DNA from: Siphonodentalium dalli | Taxonomy: Eukaryota; Mollusca; Scaphopoda; Gadilida; Siphonodentaliidae | DNA: 64,000 nt | Reading direction: 5' to 3' | Assembly (NCBI GenBank): GCA_032622095.1 | Contig: CP136067.1 | Coordinates: forward strand, 134,791,990-134,855,989 | Part shown: piece after piece, positions 24,239 through 34,678 of the stretch | How positions within the stretch are numbered: the stretch's first letter is position 1 | Layout: each line of letters opens with the position of its first letter | Translations under genes and position numbers: made by a program | The notes under the pieces: generated by a model | Told to the model about the DNA's origin: nothing | Databases searched by the model: none | The model's input: the letters and a program-made list of their open reading frames with translations, nothing else

Positions 24239-24648
24239 CACTCTAAATCGCGTTGAATTTTACCCAACACAATGGTGCATATAGCACGTTGGGTAAATTT
24301 TGCCCAATGTTGGGCAATGTTTAGTCAACGCAGGGTAACAATTTACCCAATATTAATTTACGGGTACAAAAAAATCGCCCAACGCAAACGGGAAATTACT
24401 ATTTGTTACCCTACGTTGAGTAAAAACATTGCCCAATATTGTGTAAAATTACAAAACGTTCGCGTGGTGCTATACGCACCATTGTGTTGGGTAAAATTTA
24501 CCCAACGTTAGCGTGGTGCTATATGCACCATTGTGTTGGGTAACATTTACCCAACGTTCGTGTGGTGCTATATGTACCATTGTGTTGGGTAAAATTTACC
24601 CAACGTTCGAGTGGGTTGAGAAAATGTTGTCCAATGAGATTTAGAGTG
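24239..24648. mobile_element. MITE with TTGGGTAAA repeats, copy B
   Basis: Same element as 7583-7992, same ends CACTCTAAATC / GATTTAGAGTG, with a few point differences. Confidence 0.8.
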
Positions 24649-24792
24649 CATGCCCAGTTATTATACTTACCGCTTTTAGTCATATGTAAACAATGCGTGA
24701 AGCCGGCTATGTTATATGGTGTATTGTAGTTAGTATGACACAAACGGGCTATGTAAATATACATAGATACGTGTAAAGACCTATATACTCAC

Positions 24793-24907
24793 CACCGATA
24801 TCGTTGCCGTCAATCTTGGGGTACCAGTGTGTCCGTATGGCTAGCCCACATTGCTCATGTGAAGATGTCCCTAATGCTTTGTGGTAATTGCGCATCATGT
24901 TGCGATC
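24793..24907 (-). CDS. 2OG-Fe(II) dioxygenase exon 5, copy B
   Basis: A 115-bp exon, phase 0 in and phase 1 out, acceptor TTCTCTCGTTGAAG, donor GTGAGT. It carries CGLAIRTHWYP and IDGNDIG, just ahead of where the family places its iron-binding H-x-D. It follows exon 4B (32721-32834), with the LINE in the intron between. The next exon on the strand is 2A (phase 0), which cannot be joined in frame. A productive message from set B would have to skip all of set A to reach exon 6 beyond the window. Confidence 0.83.
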
Positions 24908-25826
24908 CTTCAACGAGAGAACAAAGTAAGGTTGTGTCACACCATATCATGGATAAACCTGAAACAACTAGGTATTGTAGCAATACGATATTTATATTTC
25001 ATGATCAGATTAATCTGTTTTATCAATGATAATGTAATGAAAGTACATGTAGCTGATATAGCAATATGTTAATCAACCTAAAGTCTAATCAAGTGAAAAC
25101 CAGCTAGAAAGTGTGTCACAACAATAGGATTACGAGAAACCATTGGTGCGGTTGAGAGGTTCAATAAAAACTTAATTCGGATAACACTAAACGGATATCC
25201 GGTTATCTACGTGCATATGTGTGTCATCGGCACGCTTCAGTCTGTGTAGAAGATGATATCATCACTTTGATAGGATAGGATAGGATATTTTATTTAAATA
25301 TACACATATTATTGCATAATACATTTGACAAATATTATGTTGTATATTCGAGGGGTGGCATAGTCAGGCTAGACTGTCTTACTGCCACCCCCTTAAAAAT
25401 GAAAAGATGTTATGATAGGCGGTCATGATTTCTTGTACAATGCACGGCTATATAATTATGTATCACAAAATGGTTGTATTATATACATGGAGGGTATACG
25501 TCTAGATAAATTGTTTATTGGTTACTCGATGGTTTGTCTCTTTCTTGTCAGTGGGTTGTTCCTTGAAAGTCGAGTAGGAATGTACTGAGTGAGGTTGAGG
25601 ATTGCGGTATAGGGGAAGTCACTTATTGAGGAGCTACTACACAGTCGGGACATCTTTGATTGTTGCATTTAATTGTTGCAGCATATTTTTTAATGCAATC
25701 GGCATGTAAACGTCGTTTAGATGTGTGTCTGGATTGGTATGATGTAAATTCGTTATCTAAGTTGTTCCATATGGTTGGAAAGGAATGAAATGGTAGTTGT
25801 TGGGACCAAGATGTTCTTGGTTTTTT

Positions 25827-28760
25827 TTAAAATAGTGGGTGCTTTTGTCGGGTGGCTGGTCCTGTTTTCCGTTTGGAAAATATGTCGGTAAATGATTCTA
25901 TTAAACGCATATGATACCAATCATGCATGAAAACAGCCGCTTGTACTTTGTGGATGTCGTAGATTTTGAGTATATTTTCTTTTTTAAAGAGAGGTTCTGT
26001 GTGGCTTCTATATTTCTTATTACATATAACTCGTATTGCGCGTTTTTGAAGCATGAAAATTTTTTGGACCGCAGGGACGTGTCCCCATATTTGAACAGCG
26101 TAGACTAAATGGCTTTGTATTAGAGCATAATATAATGTTTTAAGTGCGCTACCAGGAAAGAAGTGTTTAACTTTATTGATGTGGTATATGGCATTCACCA
26201 TTTTTGAACAAACAGAGGACACGTGTTTTTTGAAAGTCAGGTTTTCATCTATATGGATTCCTAGGAATTTTGTGGAGGATTCGTGCTCAAGATTTCCTAT
26301 CTTGTTTAGTTCCGTATTATTTAAGTAAACCTTTATAAAGTTCCATTTGTCATCATTGTTCTCTGGGTGTATCAGCATATAGTTGCTTTTTTTAGTATTG
26401 ATCACTAACTTATTGCTACAGCACCAAGCAAATATGTTGCGTAACTCATTATTCACATAACTTTCTACAAGGATGCCATTTTTTCCACCAGTTACTAGAG
26501 TCGTATCGTCCGCGTATGATAAGATATCCATTGTTGTCGAATTTGACATATCGTTAACGTAAATTAAGAAAATTATCGGTCCCAGAATTGATCCCTGGGG
26601 CACTCCACACGTCACTTCCGTCAATTTAGATTTGATACCATTGAGTTCAACATATTGCCTTCTATTTTTCAGGTAGCTCTGAAACCATGAGTATGCTGTG
26701 CCTCGTATACCATAGTGATCTAGTTTATGAAGTAAAATATCGTGATTTATCGTGTCAAATGCTTTTGAGAGGTCGAGAAATAGAGCTAAAGTGGAATCTC
26801 TTGTCATTTTGTCATTATTTGAGACAACTTGATCGAGGAGGTGTAATACAGGATGGAAGGTTGAATGATTAGGGCGGAAGCCGTATTGGTGTTTATAAAG
26901 TATGTTTTGTTCATTTAAGAAGTCTAGTAATCGTTTATGCATTATTTTTTCGAGAAGTTTAGAGATAGCTGGAAGAATGCTGATAGGTCTGTAGTTGGAA
27001 ATTTCATGAGTGGTATTATTTTTTGGGATCGGAACTACTTTAGAAATTTTCATTTTGTCAGGGACTATTCCATGCTCTAAGGACAAGTTAAAAATATGCA
27101 ATAATGCTGGGGCTATTTCCTCAATTGTTTCCTTGATAAGTTTAGTTGATATACCATTGAAATCCCTTGATACTTTCCCTGTCATAGAGAAACGTGTGAG
27201 GATGATTTCCTGCATAGAGGTCGGAATTATTTTGAAATTGATGTCGTCTGGTCTGCGGTTATGGAGAAAATCTGTAAAATGAGAGTCATTTTCATGTTCA
27301 TTGAGTTGGCTAGTTTCCCGCCCAATTTTTGAGAAAAAGTCATTGAACTTTTCCGATATGAGTTTGGAATTTTCAAGTTCTATTCCGTTTTCGGTAAATG
27401 TCTTGGGGTTATTATTTGTGTTTCCATTCATCTTCAATGCACCCTTAAGTATTTCCCATGTTTTCTTTAAGTTATTTTTATTTACTTCTAGAATATTTGT
27501 ATAGTATATATTTTTACTCTTTCTGATTAGTTTATTATATAAGGTACGATAACTCAAATATTTATTTACGTTCGTTTCCGTGGGTTTATTTAATTTGCGT
27601 AGATATAGCTGGTTCTTAACAATACTTGACTTAATCAATCCGGATGTCATCCAAGGATTGCGTTTTATGAATTTTTTGGGTATATGTCGGCTTTTGATAG
27701 GGAAAGCTAGTTCATATGCATTCATATAGATATCTAAGAAGATTTCATATGCTTGGTCGACACTTCTACAAGATGTGACGGAGTCAAAGGTACACGATTT
27801 TAAAAGATTTTTGAATATAATTATGTTATCAGGACTAAAACTTCTTTGATTAGTGGTTGCTTCGTTATTATTGGTGCTGTTTTGTCTCTTTTGGTTAGAT
27901 TCTGAATAAAATATGCCGAAGTGATCGGAAACATCGCATGTGATTATGCCAGATTTACAGTCGCCTTGTAGGTTATTGGTATATATATTATCGATGAGAG
28001 TTGCTGAATGATCAGTCATTCGGGTAGGTTTAGTAATCCTTGGCACGAATCCTCTTGTGAAAATGTTATTTATGAAATCATTCGTTTTTGTATGCGAGTT
28101 GAAATTGAGTAGGTCAATATTAAAGTCTCCTGATATATATGATTTGTGGTTACAAATTTTTTCTAAAATATCGTCGAATTTTTTCAAAAATTGATCAATG
28201 TTGGCCTTTGGTGCGGTATTTGGTCTGTAAACGCAGCCGATTATCCGAGAGTCATTTTTTCCTGGGTTAATTTCCACGAATATTGTTTCTATTACGTGTG
28301 GAATAAATTCACTAAGGTCGGGTCGATTTTTATAGTCAATGGAATCTTTTATGTAAAGGCATACACCACCTCTGCCATCATCGTCGTCAGCTCTGCACTT
28401 GAATTCCATAGGGTGATATCCCGGTATCTGAAAGTGCGATGCTTGTCTTATTTTAAATGTTTCAGTTAAAGCAATAACGTCGAATGAATTATTATTCGAC
28501 TTTAAATCGCATAGGAGATTACACAAAGAATCGAAATTTGCATTGATGCTTCGACAGTTGAGGCTGAATATTGAAAATTTTGTTTTTTTATTTGATTGAT
28601 CTATAGTGTCTGATGGTGAGATGTATCCACATTCATTGCAGGTATTAATAGCAGAATTTAAATTATCGTCATTTTCCTGTTCCGCTTCGTTCCATTTCAT
28701 TGTAAAGTTATATTCATCAGAATCCCGAACCTCACTCAAATTTACGTTAGGTGTAGCCAT
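25827..28760 (-). CDS. LINE ORF2: AP endonuclease and reverse transcriptase
   Basis: An intact 977-residue frame from an ATG at 28760. An AP-endonuclease-like domain runs from about residue 62 to 285: LNCRSIN near 67, LTE at 98-100, GDFN at 211-214 and SDH at 278-280. The reverse transcriptase spans about 570-800: NYRPISILP near 589, FLDLSKAFDT at 661, GVPQGSILGP at 719 and the catalytic YADD at 749-752. The C-terminal ~180 residues match the usual thumb/connector of Jockey/CR1/L2-like elements; I cannot choose among these clades. It nicks target DNA and primes reverse transcription of its own RNA. No stop or frameshift, so it was recently or still active. Confidence 0.96.
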   Translation of the reverse strand: MATPNVNLSEVRDSDEYNFTMKWNEAEQENDDNLNSAINTCNECGYISPSDTIDQSNKKTKFSIFSLNCRSINANFDSLCNLLCDLKSNNNSFDVIALTETFKIRQASHFQIPGYHPMEFKCRADDDDGRGGVCLYIKDSIDYKNRPDLSEFIPHVIETIFVEINPGKNDSRIIGCVYRPNTAPKANIDQFLKKFDDILEKICNHKSYISGDFNIDLLNFNSHTKTNDFINNIFTRGFVPRITKPTRMTDHSATLIDNIYTNNLQGDCKSGIITCDVSDHFGIFYSESNQKRQNSTNNNEATTNQRSFSPDNIIIFKNLLKSCTFDSVTSCRSVDQAYEIFLDIYMNAYELAFPIKSRHIPKKFIKRNPWMTSGLIKSSIVKNQLYLRKLNKPTETNVNKYLSYRTLYNKLIRKSKNIYYTNILEVNKNNLKKTWEILKGALKMNGNTNNNPKTFTENGIELENSKLISEKFNDFFSKIGRETSQLNEHENDSHFTDFLHNRRPDDINFKIIPTSMQEIILTRFSMTGKVSRDFNGISTKLIKETIEEIAPALLHIFNLSLEHGIVPDKMKISKVVPIPKNNTTHEISNYRPISILPAISKLLEKIMHKRLLDFLNEQNILYKHQYGFRPNHSTFHPVLHLLDQVVSNNDKMTRDSTLALFLDLSKAFDTINHDILLHKLDHYGIRGTAYSWFQSYLKNRRQYVELNGIKSKLTEVTCGVPQGSILGPIIFLIYVNDMSNSTTMDILSYADDTTLVTGGKNGILVESYVNNELRNIFAWCCSNKLVINTKKSNYMLIHPENNDDKWNFIKVYLNNTELNKIGNLEHESSTKFLGIHIDENLTFKKHVSSVCSKMVNAIYHINKVKHFFPGSALKTLYYALIQSHLVYAVQIWGHVPAVQKIFMLQKRAIRVICNKKYRSHTEPLFKKENILKIYDIHKVQAAVFMHDWYHMRLIESFTDIFSKRKTGPATRQKHPLF

Positions 28761-29396
28761 GAGTTCCTATCATGGAATGAATGAAATGTATGCCCTCCGC
28801 TTCAGAATGAATTAAAGATGTAAGCATGAATATGTATAGTCCGTGCATTGTTACTAGAGCTAACCGTAATATGAAATACATATTATTTTAATAATGTTTT
28901 GTATTCGGCGGGTATGTGTTTCTGGTAAGTCCTCGAATGCGTGTCAATCGACGGTCAATGAACATTTCAAATTCCGCTTGTTATTTTCTCATGAAAGTAT
29001 TGCCAAAAATCGCATATCTGTGATTTGACGTGTAGGCTATCTAATTGACCCACAACGAGGACTTACGTCATAGTTGAAATAGATAACTCCATAATATATA
29101 TGTAGGTATATAGACCTATGTGGCTAAATGTATGAGTGTATGCCAATAGTATGTTGAAAATACATGAACAAGAACCTATAATTAATAAAACTTTGAAGAT
29201 TCAAAAATGATTGCATATACGTGTATAAATGGTACACCGACTTCTGGTTGTATTTGACAAAGTATAATTTGTTTTTAAAAGAAATCTACTGGACACAAAG
29301 TCCCAAACACAAGGCCTCATCGAGCCTACAAATCGGTATCCCTATAAAGAAGGCTTTATATGGATACCGATCTATAATCCCGACAAAACCCTACCC
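28761..29396. other. Probable LINE 5' region
   Basis: Unique to copy B and upstream of ORF2. No gag-like ORF, zinc knuckle or RRM is seen. The boundary at 29396 is set by comparison with copy A. Part of this could instead be host sequence deleted from copy A. Confidence 0.5.
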
Positions 29397-29607
29397 TAAC
29401 TTTCAGGTTACAACGCCTTTAGTGGCTGATGAGGCCGACCAGGGAAAGACAATTCCTTTTTTGTCTTTAGAGCACATGTGAAAAGTTGGGATGTCTCTCG
29501 TTTGTTTCTCTTGTATGTGGTATGAGAAAGGAACTTATTCTCGGCTAAGTAAAATCCTATCTGCACAGATGCTCTCCAGACTGACATTTGAACTATGCCC
29601 CAAATTA

Positions 29608-29820
29608 CAGTAATGCCCTAGTTAATCGACTTCTTAACCACAGCAGAATTATGGGTAACTTTTCAGGATTTAGTCGGAAATATGGCTTGTTGCCATTCGT
29701 TGGAAAGCTCTCGGCGGGTGCTTTCCGATGAATGGCAACAAGCCATATTTCCGACTAAATCCCGAAAAGTTACCCATAATTCTGCTGTGGTTAAGAAGTC
29801 GATTAATTAGGGCATTACTG
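29608..29820. mobile_element. Tc1/mariner-type foldback MITE, intact (copy B)
   Basis: A 213-bp near-perfect palindrome with ends CAGTAATGCCCTA / GGGCATTACTG and flanking TA dinucleotides (29606-29607 and 29821-29822). Arms are ~90 bp with a short centre. It shows the state before the 21-bp arm deletion in copy A. Confidence 0.9.
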
Positions 29821-29969
29821 TAGATAAGCTCACATCTGTCATCTTCATGTCACGTTTGATGGTGTCCTTGGAACGAGGACATGTACGATCTCGTTGTCCA
29901 GTACCTGACCCAAGTTTGTCATTCGGGATATATAGCCTTGGGGATTCGACCATCGTCCATCTTGTACAC

Positions 29970-30878
29970 ATGTCCTGGCCATCTGAGTCGGAGTTGGATA
30001 GATTAGTCCATCGTCCATGTTATATATAAGCTCTAGCCATATGATTCGGCGTTTGGTGGATGCGACCATCGTCCATGTTGTATACATGTCCTGGCCAACT
30101 GAGTCGGAGTTGGATAGATTAGTCCGTCGTCCATGTTGTATATAAGCCCTAGCCATATGATTCGGCGTTTGGTGGATGCGACCATCGTCCGTGTTGTATA
30201 CATGCACGCCGTTGGATAGATTTGACAATCATCCATGCTGTACACATGTCCTGGCCACCTGAGTCGGCGTTGGATGGGTTCGACCATTGTCCTTGTTGTA
30301 CACACGCCCTAGCCATCTGAGTCAGCGTTGGATATATTCGACCATTGTCGTTGTTGTACACACCCACTAGCCATCTGAGTCAGCGTTGGATAGATTGACC
30401 ATTGTTCGTGTTGTAAACACGACCTAGCCATCTGAGTCGGCGTTGGATATATTTTACTATCGTCCATGTTGTACACATGTCCTGGCCATATGCGTCGGCG
30501 TTGGATGGATTCGACCATCATCTATGTTGTATACACGCCCAAGCCATCTGAGTGAGCGTTGGATAGATTCGACCATTGTCCGTGTTGTACACACGCCCTA
30601 GCCACCTGAGTCAGCGTTGGATAAATTCGACCATTGTCCGTGTTGTACACACGACCTAGTCATCTGAGTCGGCGTTGGATAGATTCGACCATCGTTCATT
30701 CTATACACATGCCCTAGTCATCTGAGTCGACGTTGGATGGAATCGACCATCGTCCATGTTGTACACACGCCCTGGCCAGCTGAGTCGGCGTTGGATAGAT
30801 TCGACCATCGTTCATTCTGTACACATGTCCTAGCCATCTGAGTCGGCGTTAGATATATTTGTCATCGTCCATGTTGGC
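29970..30878. repeat. 58-bp minisatellite, copy B
   Basis: About 15-16 copies of the same 58-bp unit as 9170-10135. One unit is missing relative to copy A in the stretch around 30300-30360. Confidence 0.93.
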
Positions 30879-32720
30879 GTTGGATGTGTATGCAGAACAA
30901 GCTACGTGTCGGTGCCTGCTTGTTGCAGCACCTCGGTGTTGGAATTTTGTCCTGCCATTTTATTCCTAGCGCATGTCAGTATACGAGTATGATTAAACAG
31001 TCACCAATAGCGTACACCATATGCATTGCGTACTGTCGCCTGTTTCCGTTTGCGGGGAGGCTTCGCAAGAGGTTTCACTTCTAATCACACGTATCAATAG
31101 AGTCCATGGCCACCGTGATCTGCGAGGGTCTCGTTTCTCTTCCAGCTGATGGGTTTCCACAGTCACAAATGTGAGTTTAAGCATACATGTACACGAGATT
31201 AGTGGTTTCCCAGAAAGATTCAAGAATCAATTGAATCTTTCGAACACCATTAACACATATTAACACAAAGTGATACATGTGTCTCATGGTTTTTCATCAG
31301 AGTTGTGTTCAGCTATATTGATCCATACAAGCGTTCAAAACAGTAAGATTACCGATGTTATTACCCCCAAACAACAAAATACACAAACAGGAGAAGCATC
31401 TGGTGTTACTCATATTTTATTTGAACGTGTTTTAATAACTAGATTTCAATAACATTTATTACATGATCTTACCATTATTCCATTCAATAAACCATTCTAT
31501 AAATTGTGATGTGCAACGATCGTTGCATAACAGGAAATAGTGCCAAGTTTACCAAAATGAATGTATTATTGTTCCGCAAACGTGACCTTTGTCTTCCGGT
31601 TTGTCGTCTGTTTATGCTATGTCTCAAAATAATATGGGTCCAATAATCTTCCAACAAACTCTGATGAATGAAGAGTTTGAAAAGTTATTAAATTTTCATT
31701 AAATTTACGCCATTACATACGTTCAAGAGTCTTTATTTATCTGGGACTATTTCTTTACGCGGACAGACAACGCAAAGTTACGTGAAACGTCACCTCACCC
31801 TTCATAGAAGCCAGAAAACTCGTCCAGTAAATTAGGTCTGGACCTCGTCACATATTGCAGCTGAAAAATGCATTGTTCTGAAAATATTAATGGTACACAA
31901 TCCGATTCGATGGTGCCCATATCATCAGATTCCAACAACTTCAACATTTCATGAAATTCCGCTTCAGCTATCAAAAATCTATTAATTGCCAAAACAAAAC
32001 AATAATGCTAACCACTGTGAACTATAGTATAAAATTGCCCAAAAAGTGTTATATAGATCAACATTTTGTTCAACGCAATTTGGTATCGAGAGTATGTCGG
32101 TCGACGGTCGTCGTAATTTTTCCAGGCCGCCAAATATTCGAGGTGGTGAAAATAACAGAATTAATAACTCGAAATATGATAACTCTGGGCTTTGATGGGT
32201 GGGTTCCTCGACTCAAATATAATGTGTTTTACCCCCCGAAACGAAGAAATAGTAACAAAGGGATAAATCGGATTATGCATATTTAACATATTTCTTGTCT
32301 CAGTTCGTGGGAAGTAGTTCGCAATTACATAATATCTTGTTGACTGATTTCTGGCACACAATTGTTTTATACACCCGAAGCAGCAAAACAGTTCCAGGAA
32401 GAGATATAACACCATTAACCCCTTCTTTACTGAAAACTCATTGGTGAGTAGTCGTCCTAGAAAATGTTCATATAATAAGTTCAACAAACAGCCATATTTG
32501 CTGAACGTATTACCTGAACATTTCCCTCCAACAACTTGGACTCCTTCTGCACTTTTAATATCTGTCGTCTGCTTATTTTTCCTGAAAATTCATTCATATT
32601 AGATGAGCAATATACCATTCAAATGTAGGCGTTTGTAACTGGGTGGGAGAATCCATTTAATATAGAAAGGGTGAACGTAACTATATACAAGATAATAATT
32701 ATACGTAACTAAAATCTCAC

Positions 32721-32834
32721 CTCTGGACAAAAATTTAATGAGATCATATCAAAGACACGGTACGCTAGTTTGGTCGCTTCCTTGTTGAATTCTCTGAAAG
32801 TCTCCTCGAATTTCTCAGCTTCGTGCGGCCAAGT
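32721..32834 (-). CDS. 2OG-Fe(II) dioxygenase exon 4, copy B
   Basis: A 114-bp exon, phase 0/0, donor GTGAGA (GTAAGA in copy A), acceptor TTCGCAG (TTGCAG in copy A). It encodes the same 38 residues as exon 4A, beginning TWPHEAEKF and ending LNFCPE. Two third-position changes are silent. Intron 3 upstream of it contains the mini-Polinton and the 5.7-kb satellite array, so the intron spans 32835-46682. Confidence 0.85.
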
Positions 32835-32913
32835 CTGCGAAAAGTTTAAAATAATACGTTTTCAGTCCAGCTGTCCTAAATCCTGATCAAAATCAAATGG
32901 TAAAGATACAAGA

Positions 32914-32990
32914 GCGTAGAGTCGTCACATCATTTTAGTTAGTAATCTTTTTAAACAGATTACTAACTAAAATGATGTGGCGCTCTACGC
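32914..32990. repeat. Short foldback hairpin, copy B
   Basis: Same hairpin as 12165-12241, again about 80 bp upstream of exon 4. Confidence 0.9.
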
Positions 32991-33580
32991 TTCCGTACAA
33001 ATACCCATGCAAGTGTCGTTTAATATTGAGAGAAATTATGTGTAATGTGAATATAAAAGCAACCTATATAAGGGCAATAAAACAATAACAAGTTTTCAAC
33101 GTTGGAACAATAAATATTACACCCCTCTCGATATATGATGAATCCCTACTCTACTAGAAAGCTCCAAAACAGTCCCCTCGCTACGCTATGTCTGAGCTCT
33201 GCCGGCGTGTTTACTTTCTTTATTAAATCTAACATTTTTTTGTTGAAGTGTTTTGTCAGTTACAATTCATTCTGGCTTGATCTAGACAATTTTCAAATGA
33301 ATATAGACAGTTCAGTTTCTCAGAATAATGCAGAATGAACTGTAACCTACAATCTTCTCAAATAAATAAATGAGTGATTTCTTCACATTAAGTGCAGGTG
33401 CTGACAGCGGTAAGTCATGCGTAACAGGGGACTGAACTGTGCATGGAGCTTGCTCTTTTGGCTACGGGGCGTAGCCAGAGGAGACATTCGTGGCATGATA
33501 CATCCTCTCCAATGAGAATTGCGTGAGTCTTTCAACCGAAATCATGTCCATGTAGTTGTGAACGTTGATCATTATACAAC

Positions 33581-33853
33581 AGTAGTATTGTCTACCCTTT
33601 CGGGTAGATGGTTTGATCATGATTTGCTCCCCTCCTGTTCCTGTGCCATCAGGGGATTATAGGTCACGCCGCGTGGGTGTATATATCGGTGAAGGTTATC
33701 GCCATAATAATCGTGGCGGGTACCACTAGGTCAAGGACGAACAAAATATTTCCGCAACAAGTGAGCGACGGTTATCACGAGAATAACGCGTGATCGGGGG
33801 ACCAGTACGTGTAGGTTATATATATCTATTCGGCCAAGGTTATCACCATAATA
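33581..33853 (+). repeat. Polinton left terminal inverted repeat
   Basis: 273 bp, matching the inverse of 38010-38282 with about two mismatches. It begins with a small hairpin (TCTACCC TTTC GGGTAGA) ten bases in. Confidence 0.96.
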
Positions 33854-34080
33854 CGTCTAGGTCCCGGGCAAACAAATCGGCGAAGGTTATCACGAGAATA
33901 GCGCGTGATCACGGGTGTATATATCTAGGTCACGGGTAAACGATATATTCCGTAACAAATCGGCGAAGGTTATCACGACATTAGCGCGTGAACGGGGGGC
34001 GTATGCGTCTAAGTTATAGGCAAACAACAATTTTCGCAACAACTCGGTCAAGGTTATCACGAGAATAACGCGTGATCGAC
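33770..34080 (+). repeat. Polinton subterminal iterons
   Basis: Four direct copies of GGTTATCACGAGAATAACGC followed by GTGATC or a variant start at 33770, 33885, 33968 and 34052, spaced 115, 83 and 84 bp. Each is preceded by a CAACAA(g/atcgg/ctcgg) stretch. The right TIR carries the inverse of the first. Such regular subterminal repeats suggest binding sites for a replication or integration protein; this is inference. Confidence 0.75.
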
Positions 34081-34159
34081 AAACAGCACTTCAGTTACAA
34101 CAACTCGGTTAATGAGATAAGCACGCCGCAACAAGGTCACACACTACAGTAACACGTCT

Positions 34160-34167
34160 TATATAAA
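34160..34167 (+). promoter_or_regulatory. Candidate TATA box for the rightward Polinton genes
   Basis: TATATAAA lies 89 bp before the ATG at 34256, outside the inverted repeat and just after the iterons. It would serve the first ORF and possibly the closely following kinase. Confidence 0.5.
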
Positions 34168-34255
34168 TCCCCCCCAGCATCAAAAGTAGTACAGCTAACA
34201 ACGTATTATCATAGCGGCTATCATCACAAAGGGGAAGATATTATATAGAAGATAA

Positions 34256-34660
34256 ATGAAAGCCGTTCGAGTAACCGAATTATTAGCCGATATCGCTGAT
34301 AAAAAGATCCCTATGCTATATATTGGTACTATAAAAGGAAAATATAACGCGGTTATATTACGAGCATATATAATAGATCAAAGAATAAAGAATAATACCA
34401 AGAAAGCAAAGGCCAACACTCTATATCGACCGGCTATTCTGCGTCAAAAAAGAAAAACCGCGGTATCAACCCAGCAATATAGCGTACTATCAAAAGTATC
34501 AAGGAGGCGCAAACAAATTATTCAACCCAGAACAGACATATATCCGGAAAAAGAACCTATAATGGATAATATAGCATCACCGGAGGACCAACCAGATCTA
34601 TACTGGGACGTTATACCGGATATAGATACAAAATTACCTTTTACCGAAATTTTTATATGA
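34256..34660 (+). CDS. Polinton ORF, unknown basic protein
   Basis: 134 residues, not recognised. The first ~45 residues look folded (MKAVRVTELLADIADKKIP, then alternating hydrophobics LYIGTIKGKYNAVILRAYI). The middle is strongly basic with RQKRK and SRRRKQ clusters, a possible nuclear localisation or DNA-binding tract. The end is acidic and proline-rich. No membrane span or zinc motif. It is the first ORF after the left TIR, 18 bp ahead of the kinase, so the two may share a transcript. The start is the first ATG after the TATA box. Function unknown. Confidence 0.7.
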   Translation: MKAVRVTELLADIADKKIPMLYIGTIKGKYNAVILRAYIIDQRIKNNTKKAKANTLYRPAILRQKRKTAVSTQQYSVLSKVSRRRKQIIQPRTDIYPEKEPIMDNIASPEDQPDLYWDVIPDIDTKLPFTEIFI

Positions 34661-34678
34661 TTCTAGGAGGGAAACAAA

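Larger units (their letters stand above)
25272..29396 (-). mobile_element. APE-type non-LTR retrotransposon (LINE), copy B only
   Basis: An insertion of about 4.1 kb into oxygenase intron 4 of copy B. Copy A reads straight through (CTTTGATTAACTTTCAGG at 8609-8626). On the minus strand it has a ~636-bp 5' region, one long ORF2, a ~555-bp 3' region, an AATAAA near 25290 and a tail of TATCC repeats. No ORF1 (gag-like) is visible, so it is 5'-truncated or belongs to a one-ORF family. No target duplication is apparent; the junctions give 0-1 bp. Confidence 0.9.

Noticed and set aside
34661-34678. AGGAGGG just upstream of the kinase ATG, like a bacterial ribosome binding site
   Set aside because: The locus is embedded in spliced animal introns and the element is a eukaryotic Polinton. 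A purine-rich leader is expected by chance.
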